From Gammaproteobacteria bacterium (GTDB taxonomy: Bacteria; Pseudomonadota; Gammaproteobacteria; Pseudomonadales; Cellvibrionaceae): 11,058 nucleotides of DNA. The notes beneath the pieces were generated by a model. The model had not been told where the DNA came from. It worked only from the letters and a program-made list of their open reading frames with translations, and ran no database searches. The stretch is from assembly GCA_021151625.1 (NCBI GenBank), contig JAGKWY010000119.1, forward strand, positions 1 through 11,058, written 5' to 3'. Both the position numbers and the translations under genes were made by a program. Numbering within the stretch: the first letter of the stretch is position 1; every line of letters begins with the position of its first letter. Below are positions 1-6,659 of this stretch, piece after piece.

Positions 1-1
1 T

Positions 2-376
2 AATGATAACCACTGGCGCGAAACACTAACGCCCGAGCAGTACCGGATTTGCCGGGAAAAAGGCACAGAAAGGCCCTTTACGGGCGAATATTGGCAGGAA
101 TTCAGCACCGGGGATTATCGCTGCCGGTGCTGCGGTGAGCTGCTATTTGATGCTGATACCAAGTTCGATGCCGGCTGCGGATGGCCCAGTTTTTATGCCC
201 CGGTGAACAAGGTGGCTATACGTGAACTACTGGATACCAGCCACGGCATGTTCCGCACCGAGGTTTTATGCCGTAACTGCGATTGCCACCTGGGGCATGT
301 GTTTACCGATGGCCCAGAGCCCACAGGTCTGCGCTATTGCATCAACTCTGCATCCATCAAGTTTGATAAAAAATAA
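2..376 (+). CDS. msrB: Peptide-methionine (R)-S-oxide reductase MsrB, 5'-truncated by window edge
   Basis: Reduces the R-epimer of methionine sulfoxide in oxidised proteins, using thioredoxin to recycle. The frame is open from base 2 and gives 124 residues ending in a TAA at 374-376. Against the usual length of about 130-140 residues, only the first few residues are missing. The family signatures are all visible: an N-terminal HWRETLTPEQY-like helix; a first zinc-binding CxxC pair (codons at 122-124 and 131-133) before GELLF; GCGWPSF with the usual resolving-Cys position; a second zinc pair CRNC followed by HLGHVFTDGP; and the catalytic Cys in RYCINSAS (codon 338-340). All catalytic and zinc residues are present, so the enzyme should be active. 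It has no signal peptide in the visible part and is probably cytoplasmic, although the true start is outside the window. It is followed by its own terminator and is not part of the efflux operon. Confidence 0.96.
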   Translation, partial: NDNHWRETLTPEQYRICREKGTERPFTGEYWQEFSTGDYRCRCCGELLFDADTKFDAGCGWPSFYAPVNKVAIRELLDTSHGMFRTEVLCRNCDCHLGHVFTDGPEPTGLRYCINSASIKFDKK

Positions 377-384
377 CCAAGTAG

Positions 385-427
385 CTGTCGGGCCGAACGC
401 AAATGGCTCGACAGTTCATTTTTATTT
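385..427 (+). terminator. Intrinsic terminator of msrB
   Basis: A 10-bp stem (CTGTCGGGCC at 385-394 with GGCTCGACAG at 405-414, one G-U wobble) encloses a 10-base loop and is followed by a T-rich run at 415-427. It begins 9 bases after the msrB stop codon, so it should end the msrB transcript and insulate the efflux operon. Confidence 0.85.
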
Positions 428-630
428 CCAAATCCATTCTTTAACTTGTTTGCACAATTGCGCTAATCCGTTGGATTTTGTAAACAAGTGTTAAATTTTA
501 AGTCCCCATTCGATGACACCTTATCCTTAAGTTAACTTTCGCGCCTAAGCTTATATTCTAAAAATTACCCAGTAATCGGCATGGTTAAAAAAACAAAGCA
601 CAACCATGTGCAGTCCCAAGGGAGAACCTT
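428..630 (+). promoter_or_regulatory. Upstream control region of the RND efflux operon
   Basis: This non-coding stretch holds an interrupted inverted repeat (ACTTGTTT at 444-451 and AAACAAGT at 482-489, flanked by TTAA on both outer sides) that could be an operator or a hairpin. A weak sigma70-like promoter is possible: TTAACT at 532-537, a 16-base spacer, and TATTCT at 554-559, each matching 4 of 6 consensus positions. A small hairpin (GCACA 598-602, TGTGC 607-611) lies just before a good ribosome binding site (AAGGGAG, about 618-624) for the start at 631. No regulator gene is adjacent, so the controlling protein cannot be named. The promoter is a guess from sequence; the inverted repeat is certain as sequence. 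Confidence 0.4.
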
Positions 631-1749
631 ATGAATTCACTGCCGCGCTTTTTCAAAAGCGGTATTTTAGCCAGCCTTTTTAGTTTCACTGCTTTGATTA
701 GCATGAGTAGTTTCGCTCAAACCCCTGCCGATAAGGCGGTAGAAGTGATTGTGCAACCCGCCAGCATCAAAAACCTGACGACTAATATAGAGGCACTCGG
801 TACCTTGAGAGCCAATGAATCTATTTCGCTTACCTCCAACGAAACCAAAAAAATCACGCGCATTAATTTTGAAGATGGCCAGCGTGTGACCAAAGGGCAG
901 GTGCTGGTAGAAATGACCAGCCGGGAAGAATCTGCGTTGCTTGAAGAAGCGCGCTTTAATGCCGATGAGGCCAAAAAGCAATTGGACCGCGTGCGCGAAT
1001 TGGCTAAACGTGGCGCGGCCGCCCAGTCATTGCTCGACCAGCGTATTCGCGAATATGAAGCAGCGCGCGCGCGTTACAATGCGACTGAGTCCCGCTTGAA
1101 AGATTTGATTTTACTAGCGCCTTTTTCTGGCGTTGTCGGGTTGCGTGAAACCAGTGTTGGGGCATTGGTATCACCCGGTGATCAAATCACTACGCTCAAT
1201 GATGACTCGGTAATGAAACTGGATTTCACCGTGCCTGCAATTTATTTACGCAGCCTCGCGCTGGATTTACCCATAGTGGCAAAAAGTCGCGATCTGGATG
1301 GTAAAGAGTTTCACGGTAAAGTATTCAGCATCGATAACCGTATTGATGAAGTCACTCGCTCTATTAAAGTGAGGGCGCTGCTCGATAATAAAAATCATGA
1401 ATTAAAACAGGGCATGTTAATGCTGGTGGATTTAAAAGCAGGCGCGCGCGATGCGCTGGTGATTTCTGAATCTGCATTGGTGCCCTTGGGCAGCAATAAT
1501 TTTGTGTTTGTGATTAAAAATGTTGAGGGAAAAACCAGCGTCGAACGCCGCCAAATACAAATCGGTGAGCGTCTTGCTGGCGCGGTTGAGGTGCTCAAAG
1601 GCCTGGAAGCAGGGGATAAACTGGTTACCCATGGTTTGCAAAAAATTCGCCCGGGGCAAGTAGTTAAGGTCATGGCGGAAGAAAAGCCAGCTGCTGAGGC
1701 AGGCGATGCGCCGCATCTTTCTGATTTGATTAACGCTCAAACTCACTGA
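631..1749 (+). CDS. RND efflux pump periplasmic adaptor (membrane fusion protein)
   Basis: Periplasmic adaptor linking an RND permease to an outer-membrane channel. The 372-residue length is typical. Residues 1-29 form a Sec signal peptide with likely cleavage after SFA; no lipobox Cys is present, so unlike AcrA or MexA it is not predicted to be a lipoprotein. Domains in order: first lipoyl half (about 55-97), alpha-helical hairpin rich in E, A and R (about 98-155), second lipoyl half with LLAPFSGVVG (about 157-190), beta-barrel (about 195-268), and membrane-proximal domain with the usual GL..GD..V..GLQKIRPG segment (about 275-350). At the hairpin tip, the TolC-docking pattern R-x3-L-x6-S is met at R120 and L124, but the Ser position is Ala131. 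The start has a good Shine-Dalgarno sequence. It lies 11 bases upstream of the permease gene, so the two are surely co-transcribed. The substrate cannot be deduced. Confidence 0.95.
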   Translation: MNSLPRFFKSGILASLFSFTALISMSSFAQTPADKAVEVIVQPASIKNLTTNIEALGTLRANESISLTSNETKKITRINFEDGQRVTKGQVLVEMTSREESALLEEARFNADEAKKQLDRVRELAKRGAAAQSLLDQRIREYEAARARYNATESRLKDLILLAPFSGVVGLRETSVGALVSPGDQITTLNDDSVMKLDFTVPAIYLRSLALDLPIVAKSRDLDGKEFHGKVFSIDNRIDEVTRSIKVRALLDNKNHELKQGMLMLVDLKAGARDALVISESALVPLGSNNFVFVIKNVEGKTSVERRQIQIGERLAGAVEVLKGLEAGDKLVTHGLQKIRPGQVVKVMAEEKPAAEAGDAPHLSDLINAQTH

Positions 1750-1760
1750 GGGTAATTCTT

Positions 1761-4700
1761 ATGTTGCTCTCGGATGTGTCCATTAAAAGGCCGGTGTTTG
1801 CATCGGTTATTTCCCTGTTGTTAATTGCGTTTGGCCTGGTGGCATTTGATCGCCTGACGCTGCGTGAATATCCCAATATTGATCCGCCTGTTGTTTCTAT
1901 TCGCACTAACTATCCTGGTGCTGCTGCGAATATTGTGGAAACTCGTATCACCAAAGTGATTGAAGATCGAATCTCCGGTGTTGAGGGAATTCGTTATATT
2001 GAATCATCGAGTGAAAACGGTGTATCCAACATAGTGGTGCAATTTGATACTGGCCACAATATGGATTCAGCCGCAAACGATATTCGCGATCGTGTAGCGC
2101 GTGCGTTGGGGAATTTACCGGACGAAGCCGATCCACCGGAAGTGCAAAAAGTTAGTTCAGACGAAGATGTAATTCTCTGGTTTAACTTTGAGGGCGAGAA
2201 TATGTCTATGCCCGAACTTTCTGATTATGCACAGCGTTATTTGGTGGATCGCTTTTCAGTTATTGATGGTGTTGCGCGTGTGCGTATTGGTGGTGAGCAG
2301 CGCTACGCCATGCGTGTGTGGCTGGACAGACGCGAACTGGCTGCGCGCAATCTCACTGTGAATGATGTTGAAGCCGCGCTGCGGGCAGAAAATATTGAAT
2401 TACCAGCGGGTAGTATTGAATCTCTGGAACGACAATTTACTGTGCGCATGGCGCGCTCCTATCGAAGCGTAGAGCAATTTAGTCAATTGGTAGTGCACCG
2501 TGGCGATGACGGCCATTTAATTCGTCTGGGTGATATTGCCAAAGTCGAGAAGGGCACCGAAGAGGATCGCAATTTATTTCGCGGCAACGGTGTGACCCAG
2601 GTGGGTATAGGAATCGTTAAACAATCAACGGCCAATACCATTGATGTGGCGCGCGGCGTGAAAGCCGAGCGCGATAAAATTAATGCAATCCTGCCCAAAG
2701 GCATGAGCCTGGAAGATAGTTATGACAGTTCCATTTTTGTGGAGCGTGCAATCCACGAGGTCTATATCACCCTCGCGATTGCCATAGTCCTGGTAATCCT
2801 GGTGATCTATTTATTTCTCGGCAGTATTCGCGCCATGCTGGTGCCTGCCGTGGCGGTTCCAGTTTCAATTATTGCAACATTTACCGTACTGGCGGCAATG
2901 GATTTCTCGGTCAATATGTTGACCTTGCTTGCATTGGTATTGGCCATTGGTTTGGTGGTGGATGATGCAATTGTGGTGCTTGAGAATATTGTTCGTCATA
3001 TCGAGGAAAAAGGTAAAAAACCTTTACTGGCAGCTTATGATGGATCGCGCGAGGTTGGATTCGCGGTCATTGCAACTACGCTGGTGCTGATTGCTATTTT
3101 TGTTCCTATCGTATTTTTAAAAGGCGATATGGGACGGCTGTTTTCCGAATTTGCTATCACCATGGCGGCGGCGGTGGGTTTCTCGGCGCTGATTGCACTG
3201 ACCTTGTCACCAATGCTTGCATCCAAAGTATTAACCCATCACGAACACAAAAATAAATTTGTGGAAAAAGTGAATGGCTGGATGATGGCAATGCGCATTC
3301 GCTATATGGCGGCGATTCGCACCTGCTTACGCCATACCAAAGCCATTGTGGCCGGGTTTGCGATTTTATTATTGGGTGCTTTTTTTCTCGCCCAGCAAAT
3401 CCCCTCTGAATATGCGCCGCGCGAAGATCGCGGAACTTTCTTTGTCATGGTCAATGGTCCTGAAGGTGCCAGCTATTCCTATATGGAAGAGTACATGACT
3501 GAAATCGAAAATCGCATGATGAAATATGTGGACTCCGGTGAGATCACTCGCTTGATGGTGCGCGCCCCGCGTTCTTTTGGTGTTACCGAAAGCTTTAACA
3601 GTGGCATGATTATCGCGGTGATGAATGACTGGAGTTTACGCCGCGACGCATTTGTAGTGATGGATGAAATTCGTAAAAAGCTTGCCGATTTACCGGGTGT
3701 TACCGCAGCGCCGGTTATGCGCCAGGGGTTTGGTTCGCAAGCGCAAAAGCCGGTGCAATTTGTATTGGGTGGCGGTACCTACGAAGAGTTAGCGAAATGG
3801 CGTGATATTTTGTTGGAAAAAATCGAACAAAATAACCCGGGCCTTACCGGTATTGATTGGGATTACAAAGAAACCAAACCGCAAGTGGAAGTGGTGATTG
3901 ATACCAATCGTGCGGCGGATTTGGGGGTAAGTGTCAGTAATATTGGCCGTACCCTGGAAGCTATGCTCGGCTCGCGCCGTGCGACAACCTATATTGATGA
4001 CGGCGAAGAATACGATGTAATTTTGCAAGGCGAGCGTCATGAGCAGCGTACAACTACCAGCTTGCAAAATATGTATGTGCGTTCAGAACATTCCGGTGAG
4101 TTAATTCCTTTGTCGAATTTGGTTACGCTGAAAGAAGTTGCCGATGCGAGCCGTTTGAATCGCTATAACCGCATGCGCTCATTAACTATTGAAGCTAACC
4201 TTGCTGACAATTTGGCATTAGGCGATGCATTGACTCACTTGAATGGACTGGTGCGCGAACATTTACCTGCCACTGCGATTGTTGATTACAAAGGCCTCTC
4301 GCGCGATTTCCAGTCCTCTGGTGGTTCAGTGGCATTTATTTTTGTGCTGGGAATTCTCATCACTTTCCTGGTACTCGCTGCGCAGTTTGAAAGCTATGTT
4401 CATCCGTTTGTGATTATGCTGACGGTGCCGCTTGCTATCCTCGGTGGTATGTTGGGTTTGTATTTGTCGGGTAGCAGCTTTAATTTATATTCGCAAATTG
4501 GCTTGTTAATGTTAATTGGGTTGGCGGCAAAGAATGGTATTTTGATTGTGGAGTTTGCTAACCAGTTGCGCGACCGCGGGGTGGAATTTACCGAAGCACT
4601 ATTGGAGGCGGCGTCAGCGCGTTTGCGTCCAATATTGATGACCAGTCTTACCGCTGTTGCCGGAGCAATCCCCTTGGTGATTTCTTCCGGTGCCGGGGCA

Positions 4701-4877
4701 GAAACGCGCTTTGTAATTGGTATAGTGGTGATTTCCGGGGTGTTAGTGGCAACTGTGTTAACGTTGTTTCTTGTTCCTGTTGCCTATAGTTTGCTAGCGC
4801 GCAAAACCGGATCGCCGGGTGATGTTGAGCGCAATCTATTACAGCAGCAAGCCAAATATTCTGGTGATGAGGATTAA
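1761..4877 (+). CDS. HAE-1 family RND efflux permease
   Basis: Inner-membrane, proton-driven trimeric exporter of the AcrB/MexB superfamily, working with the adaptor encoded just upstream. The 1038 residues match the family. It opens with SIKRPVFASVISLLL (first membrane helix about 11-29), followed by a large periplasmic loop. Helices 2-6 lie at about 335-485, helix 7 at about 528-545, a second periplasmic loop follows, and helices 8-12 at about 857-1015. The proton-relay residues are intact: the Asp pair in GLVVDDAIVV (D401, D402) and the Lys in GLAAKNGILIVEF (K924). The ribosome binding site GAGGG overlaps the stop of the adaptor gene, which suggests translational coupling. The motifs fit the HAE-1 (hydrophobe/amphiphile) group rather than the heavy-metal group. 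No outer-membrane factor follows, so a TolC-like channel encoded elsewhere is expected. Specificity is unknown. Confidence 0.97.
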   Translation: MLLSDVSIKRPVFASVISLLLIAFGLVAFDRLTLREYPNIDPPVVSIRTNYPGAAANIVETRITKVIEDRISGVEGIRYIESSSENGVSNIVVQFDTGHNMDSAANDIRDRVARALGNLPDEADPPEVQKVSSDEDVILWFNFEGENMSMPELSDYAQRYLVDRFSVIDGVARVRIGGEQRYAMRVWLDRRELAARNLTVNDVEAALRAENIELPAGSIESLERQFTVRMARSYRSVEQFSQLVVHRGDDGHLIRLGDIAKVEKGTEEDRNLFRGNGVTQVGIGIVKQSTANTIDVARGVKAERDKINAILPKGMSLEDSYDSSIFVERAIHEVYITLAIAIVLVILVIYLFLGSIRAMLVPAVAVPVSIIATFTVLAAMDFSVNMLTLLALVLAIGLVVDDAIVVLENIVRHIEEKGKKPLLAAYDGSREVGFAVIATTLVLIAIFVPIVFLKGDMGRLFSEFAITMAAAVGFSALIALTLSPMLASKVLTHHEHKNKFVEKVNGWMMAMRIRYMAAIRTCLRHTKAIVAGFAILLLGAFFLAQQIPSEYAPREDRGTFFVMVNGPEGASYSYMEEYMTEIENRMMKYVDSGEITRLMVRAPRSFGVTESFNSGMIIAVMNDWSLRRDAFVVMDEIRKKLADLPGVTAAPVMRQGFGSQAQKPVQFVLGGGTYEELAKWRDILLEKIEQNNPGLTGIDWDYKETKPQVEVVIDTNRAADLGVSVSNIGRTLEAMLGSRRATTYIDDGEEYDVILQGERHEQRTTTSLQNMYVRSEHSGELIPLSNLVTLKEVADASRLNRYNRMRSLTIEANLADNLALGDALTHLNGLVREHLPATAIVDYKGLSRDFQSSGGSVAFIFVLGILITFLVLAAQFESYVHPFVIMLTVPLAILGGMLGLYLSGSSFNLYSQIGLLMLIGLAAKNGILIVEFANQLRDRGVEFTEALLEAASARLRPILMTSLTAVAGAIPLVISSGAGAETRFVIGIVVISGVLVATVLTLFLVPVAYSLLARKTGSPGDVERNLLQQQAKYSGDED

Positions 4878-4886
4878 GCATTAACC

Positions 4887-4921
4887 GCAGCCGATAGTTA
4901 TATCGGCTGCAATCCTATAAT
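4887..4921 (+). terminator. Hairpin after the efflux operon, probable terminator
   Basis: A perfect 10-bp stem (GCAGCCGATA 4887-4896, TATCGGCTGC 4901-4910) with a four-base loop begins 9 bases after the permease stop. The bases that follow are AT-rich but contain no real T-run, so it may terminate poorly or act mainly as a 3' mRNA stabiliser. Confidence 0.6.
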
Positions 4922-4931
4922 AATTATTCAA

Positions 4932-4959
4932 TCGGCAAGCTTCAGTATTCGTCTACTAT
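4932..4959 (+). promoter_or_regulatory. Possible promoter of the LamG lipoprotein gene
   Basis: TCGGCA (4932-4937) and TACTAT (4954-4959) are 16 bases apart and each matches the sigma70 boxes at 4 of 6 positions. They lie after the efflux-operon hairpin and 63 bases before the start at 5023. A small palindromic hairpin (CTGCTT/AAGCAG, about 4997-5010) sits in the leader. Weak call by eye. Confidence 0.3.
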
Positions 4960-5022
4960 TATCCAAACCTATCAACCATACGAATGAAATAGGACGCTGC
5001 TTTTAAGCAGTAGTGAATATAT

Positions 5023-5745
5023 ATGAAACCTTGCCTGTTATTGTCAGCTCCGCTGTTAGTGTTAAGTTGTTTATTTATTACTGCGTGCACTACTACACCT
5101 TCAGCGCCTGTATCTTCTGGATCGCCAGCACCAAAGAGTGCAGGGGAGGTCTGGTTGGTAAATTCCCTGGAAGAAATTGCTAATGCCCCGGTAACAGTCC
5201 AGGGTAATCCACAAGTTGTTAATTCAACGCAGGGCAAGGTAGTAAGTTTTGATGGCGATGGTGACAGGTTACTGGTGGATAAAAACCCGCTGGATGGTGC
5301 CAGTGAATTTACTATCGAAATTATTTTTAATCCTGCCGCCGCATTTCCAAGCAATGCAGAGCCGCGCTTTTTTCATATAGAAGCGCTGGATAACCCCAAT
5401 CGCCGCGTAACTATTGAGTTGCGATTAAACGATAAAAACCAGTGGTATTTGGATGCCTATATCAAATCGGAACAATCTCAATTTACATTGATTGATTCCA
5501 CCAGAGTTCATCCAATTGGCCAATGGGCTCATGCAGCCATTACTTACAAAGATCGTGAATTTATTTCGTATGTCAATGGCAACAAGGAATTAACCGGGCA
5601 GGTGGATTATTTGCCAATTGCAACGCATGCGAAAACATCTATTGGTGCGCGTATGAACCAGGTACATTGGTTTAAAGGCGAGGTTGCACAAGTGCGGATT
5701 AGTCACCGCGCGTTAAACCCAAATGAGTTTTTGTTGGTCAAGTGA
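5023..5745 (+). CDS. LamG-like (concanavalin A-fold) domain lipoprotein
   Basis: A 240-residue envelope lipoprotein. Residues 1-21 form a type II signal peptide and the lipobox ITAC places the lipidated Cys at 22. The next residue is Thr, not Asp, so outer-membrane sorting is expected. A Ser/Pro/Ala-rich linker (about 23-40) leads to a single LamG/laminin-G-3-type jelly-roll domain (about 55-236). Its typical features are FDGDGDRLLV (about 76-85), EFTIEIIFNP (95-104), GQWAHAAITY (166-175), YVNGNKELTG (183-192) and a closing WFKGEVAQVRIS (216-227). Such domains usually bind carbohydrates or proteins; no catalytic residues are evident, so a binding or surface role is inferred. The Shine-Dalgarno sequence before this ATG is poor. 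An upstream ATG at 4984 is stopped after two codons, so 5023 is the best start. It is monocistronic between hairpins and converges on the protease gene pair. Confidence 0.82.
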   Translation: MKPCLLLSAPLLVLSCLFITACTTTPSAPVSSGSPAPKSAGEVWLVNSLEEIANAPVTVQGNPQVVNSTQGKVVSFDGDGDRLLVDKNPLDGASEFTIEIIFNPAAAFPSNAEPRFFHIEALDNPNRRVTIELRLNDKNQWYLDAYIKSEQSQFTLIDSTRVHPIGQWAHAAITYKDREFISYVNGNKELTGQVDYLPIATHAKTSIGARMNQVHWFKGEVAQVRISHRALNPNEFLLVK

Positions 5746-5752
5746 TTTAGAT

Positions 5753-5791
5753 AAAAAACGGGAAGCAGGATAACACTTGCCCCCGTTTTTT
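5753..5791. terminator. Bidirectional intrinsic terminator
   Basis: A perfect 10-bp stem, AAAAAACGGG (5753-5762) and CCCGTTTTTT (5782-5791), gives a T-run in both directions. It lies between two convergent genes, 7 bases after the lipoprotein stop and 18 bases beyond the minus-strand stop at 5810, and should serve both. Confidence 0.85.
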
Positions 5792-5809
5792 AAGGTGGAA
5801 AATACTGAG

Positions 5810-6589
5810 CTAGTGCGAATGTTTTTCGCGAGTGTGAGCGTAGCTTGGGTCAACATCGGCTGGGTGGATTGCATCGCTCACATGAGGGTCTACTTTAAAT
5901 AACAATTGGCTGGAAGCAATCCAACCGTTGTTGCCATGAGCCTGCAACACATAATGACCATCAGGTGTATCCAATCCGCCTACCGTTAATGTTTCTCCAC
6001 GGGTAAAACTCACTGAATACTTTTGCCCGTCGTCTCCCATTATGTGGCCATACCAGCTAATGCTGTTGTAATCGTGTTTTTCTACTTTATCAATCACTAC
6101 CTGGTAGTCGCGGGCATTTTCTGCAACGCGCACATTAATCGCATCGCCCGGCATTAACGTCTCCATTTTTAAGGTGTCCAGCTGAATAAATTGACGGCCG
6201 TCGGTTAATTCTTCCGGCTGCAATGGCAAATCTGTTGGCACTTTTTCACTTGGGCTCCATGAATTACTGCGCGTTGTTGCTGCAGCAATTTGCTCCGGAG
6301 AGTATTGCAGATTAGGGCGGCGGTTTTTTATTGCGTCAATACGTGTTTGTAATTCAGCGTCAATTGTTGTAGCAGATGGCTTTGCAGTGTTCGATGTGGC
6401 GTTGCTAGTTGGCATTGCGACTTCCTTGTTATTTTTATTATCCAGATCTGTAGTAGAGAGTCTTGTGGTTTCGTTCGTTGCGAGGGCAGAAGGGGTTACA
6501 GCTTGGGGTTGGTTATACCAATAGGCAGCACCAACCCCCAGGCCAGTAATTGCCAGAGTTGTTAACCAGAATACGCGTTGGTTTTGCAT
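5810..6589 (-). CDS. Membrane-anchored periplasmic protein resembling a metalloprotease prodomain
   Basis: A 259-residue protein of no firmly known function. Residues 7-25 form one hydrophobic segment (FWLTTLAITGLGVGAAYWY) with no clear signal-peptidase site, so an N-terminal inner-membrane anchor with the rest periplasmic is most likely. Residues 30-75 are a Thr/Ser/Asn/Ala-rich spacer and 76-115 are probably helical. Residues about 132-230 form a beta-rich domain (FIQLDTLKMETLMPGD, then SWYGHIMGDDGQ, then a GG.DTPDGHYVLQAHG segment). This pattern resembles, from memory of the family, the N-terminal prodomain of bacterial reprolysin-like proteases. The tail (234-259) is rich in His and Asp, with five His, and there is no Cys at all. 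It lies 70 bases downstream of a secreted protease gene that lacks a prodomain, and has its own ribosome binding site (GAGG). A role as trans-acting chaperone, inhibitor or anchor of that protease is inferred. Confidence 0.75.
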   Translation of the reverse strand: MQNQRVFWLTTLAITGLGVGAAYWYNQPQAVTPSALATNETTRLSTTDLDNKNNKEVAMPTSNATSNTAKPSATTIDAELQTRIDAIKNRRPNLQYSPEQIAAATTRSNSWSPSEKVPTDLPLQPEELTDGRQFIQLDTLKMETLMPGDAINVRVAENARDYQVVIDKVEKHDYNSISWYGHIMGDDGQKYSVSFTRGETLTVGGLDTPDGHYVLQAHGNNGWIASSQLLFKVDPHVSDAIHPADVDPSYAHTREKHSH

Positions 6590-6616
6590 AAAACGCCTCG
6601 TAAATTGCAGATTAAT

Positions 6617-6650
6617 AATTAAGGCTCACACAAATATGCGAGCCTTAATT
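6617..6650 (-). terminator. Hairpin between protease and partner genes, possible attenuator or mRNA stabiliser
   Basis: A perfect 11-bp inverted repeat (AATTAAGGCTC 6617-6627, GAGCCTTAATT 6640-6650) occupies the 70-base gap between the two minus-strand genes. On the minus strand it begins 9 bases after the protease stop and is followed only by ATTATTAATC, a weak T-run. It could stop part of the transcription, or protect the 3' end of the protease message, so that protease is made in excess of the downstream protein. Confidence 0.55.
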
Positions 6651-6659
6651 CAAATGGAT

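Noticed and set aside
222..494. Open frame of 90 codons on the plus strand at the left end
   Set aside because: It overlaps msrB in another frame and continues through the msrB terminator; the msrB frame has full family motifs and this one has none.
4959..5354. Minus-strand 131-codon frame antisense to the LamG lipoprotein
   Set aside because: The plus-strand gene has a lipobox and a recognisable LamG domain; the antisense product has no recognisable feature.
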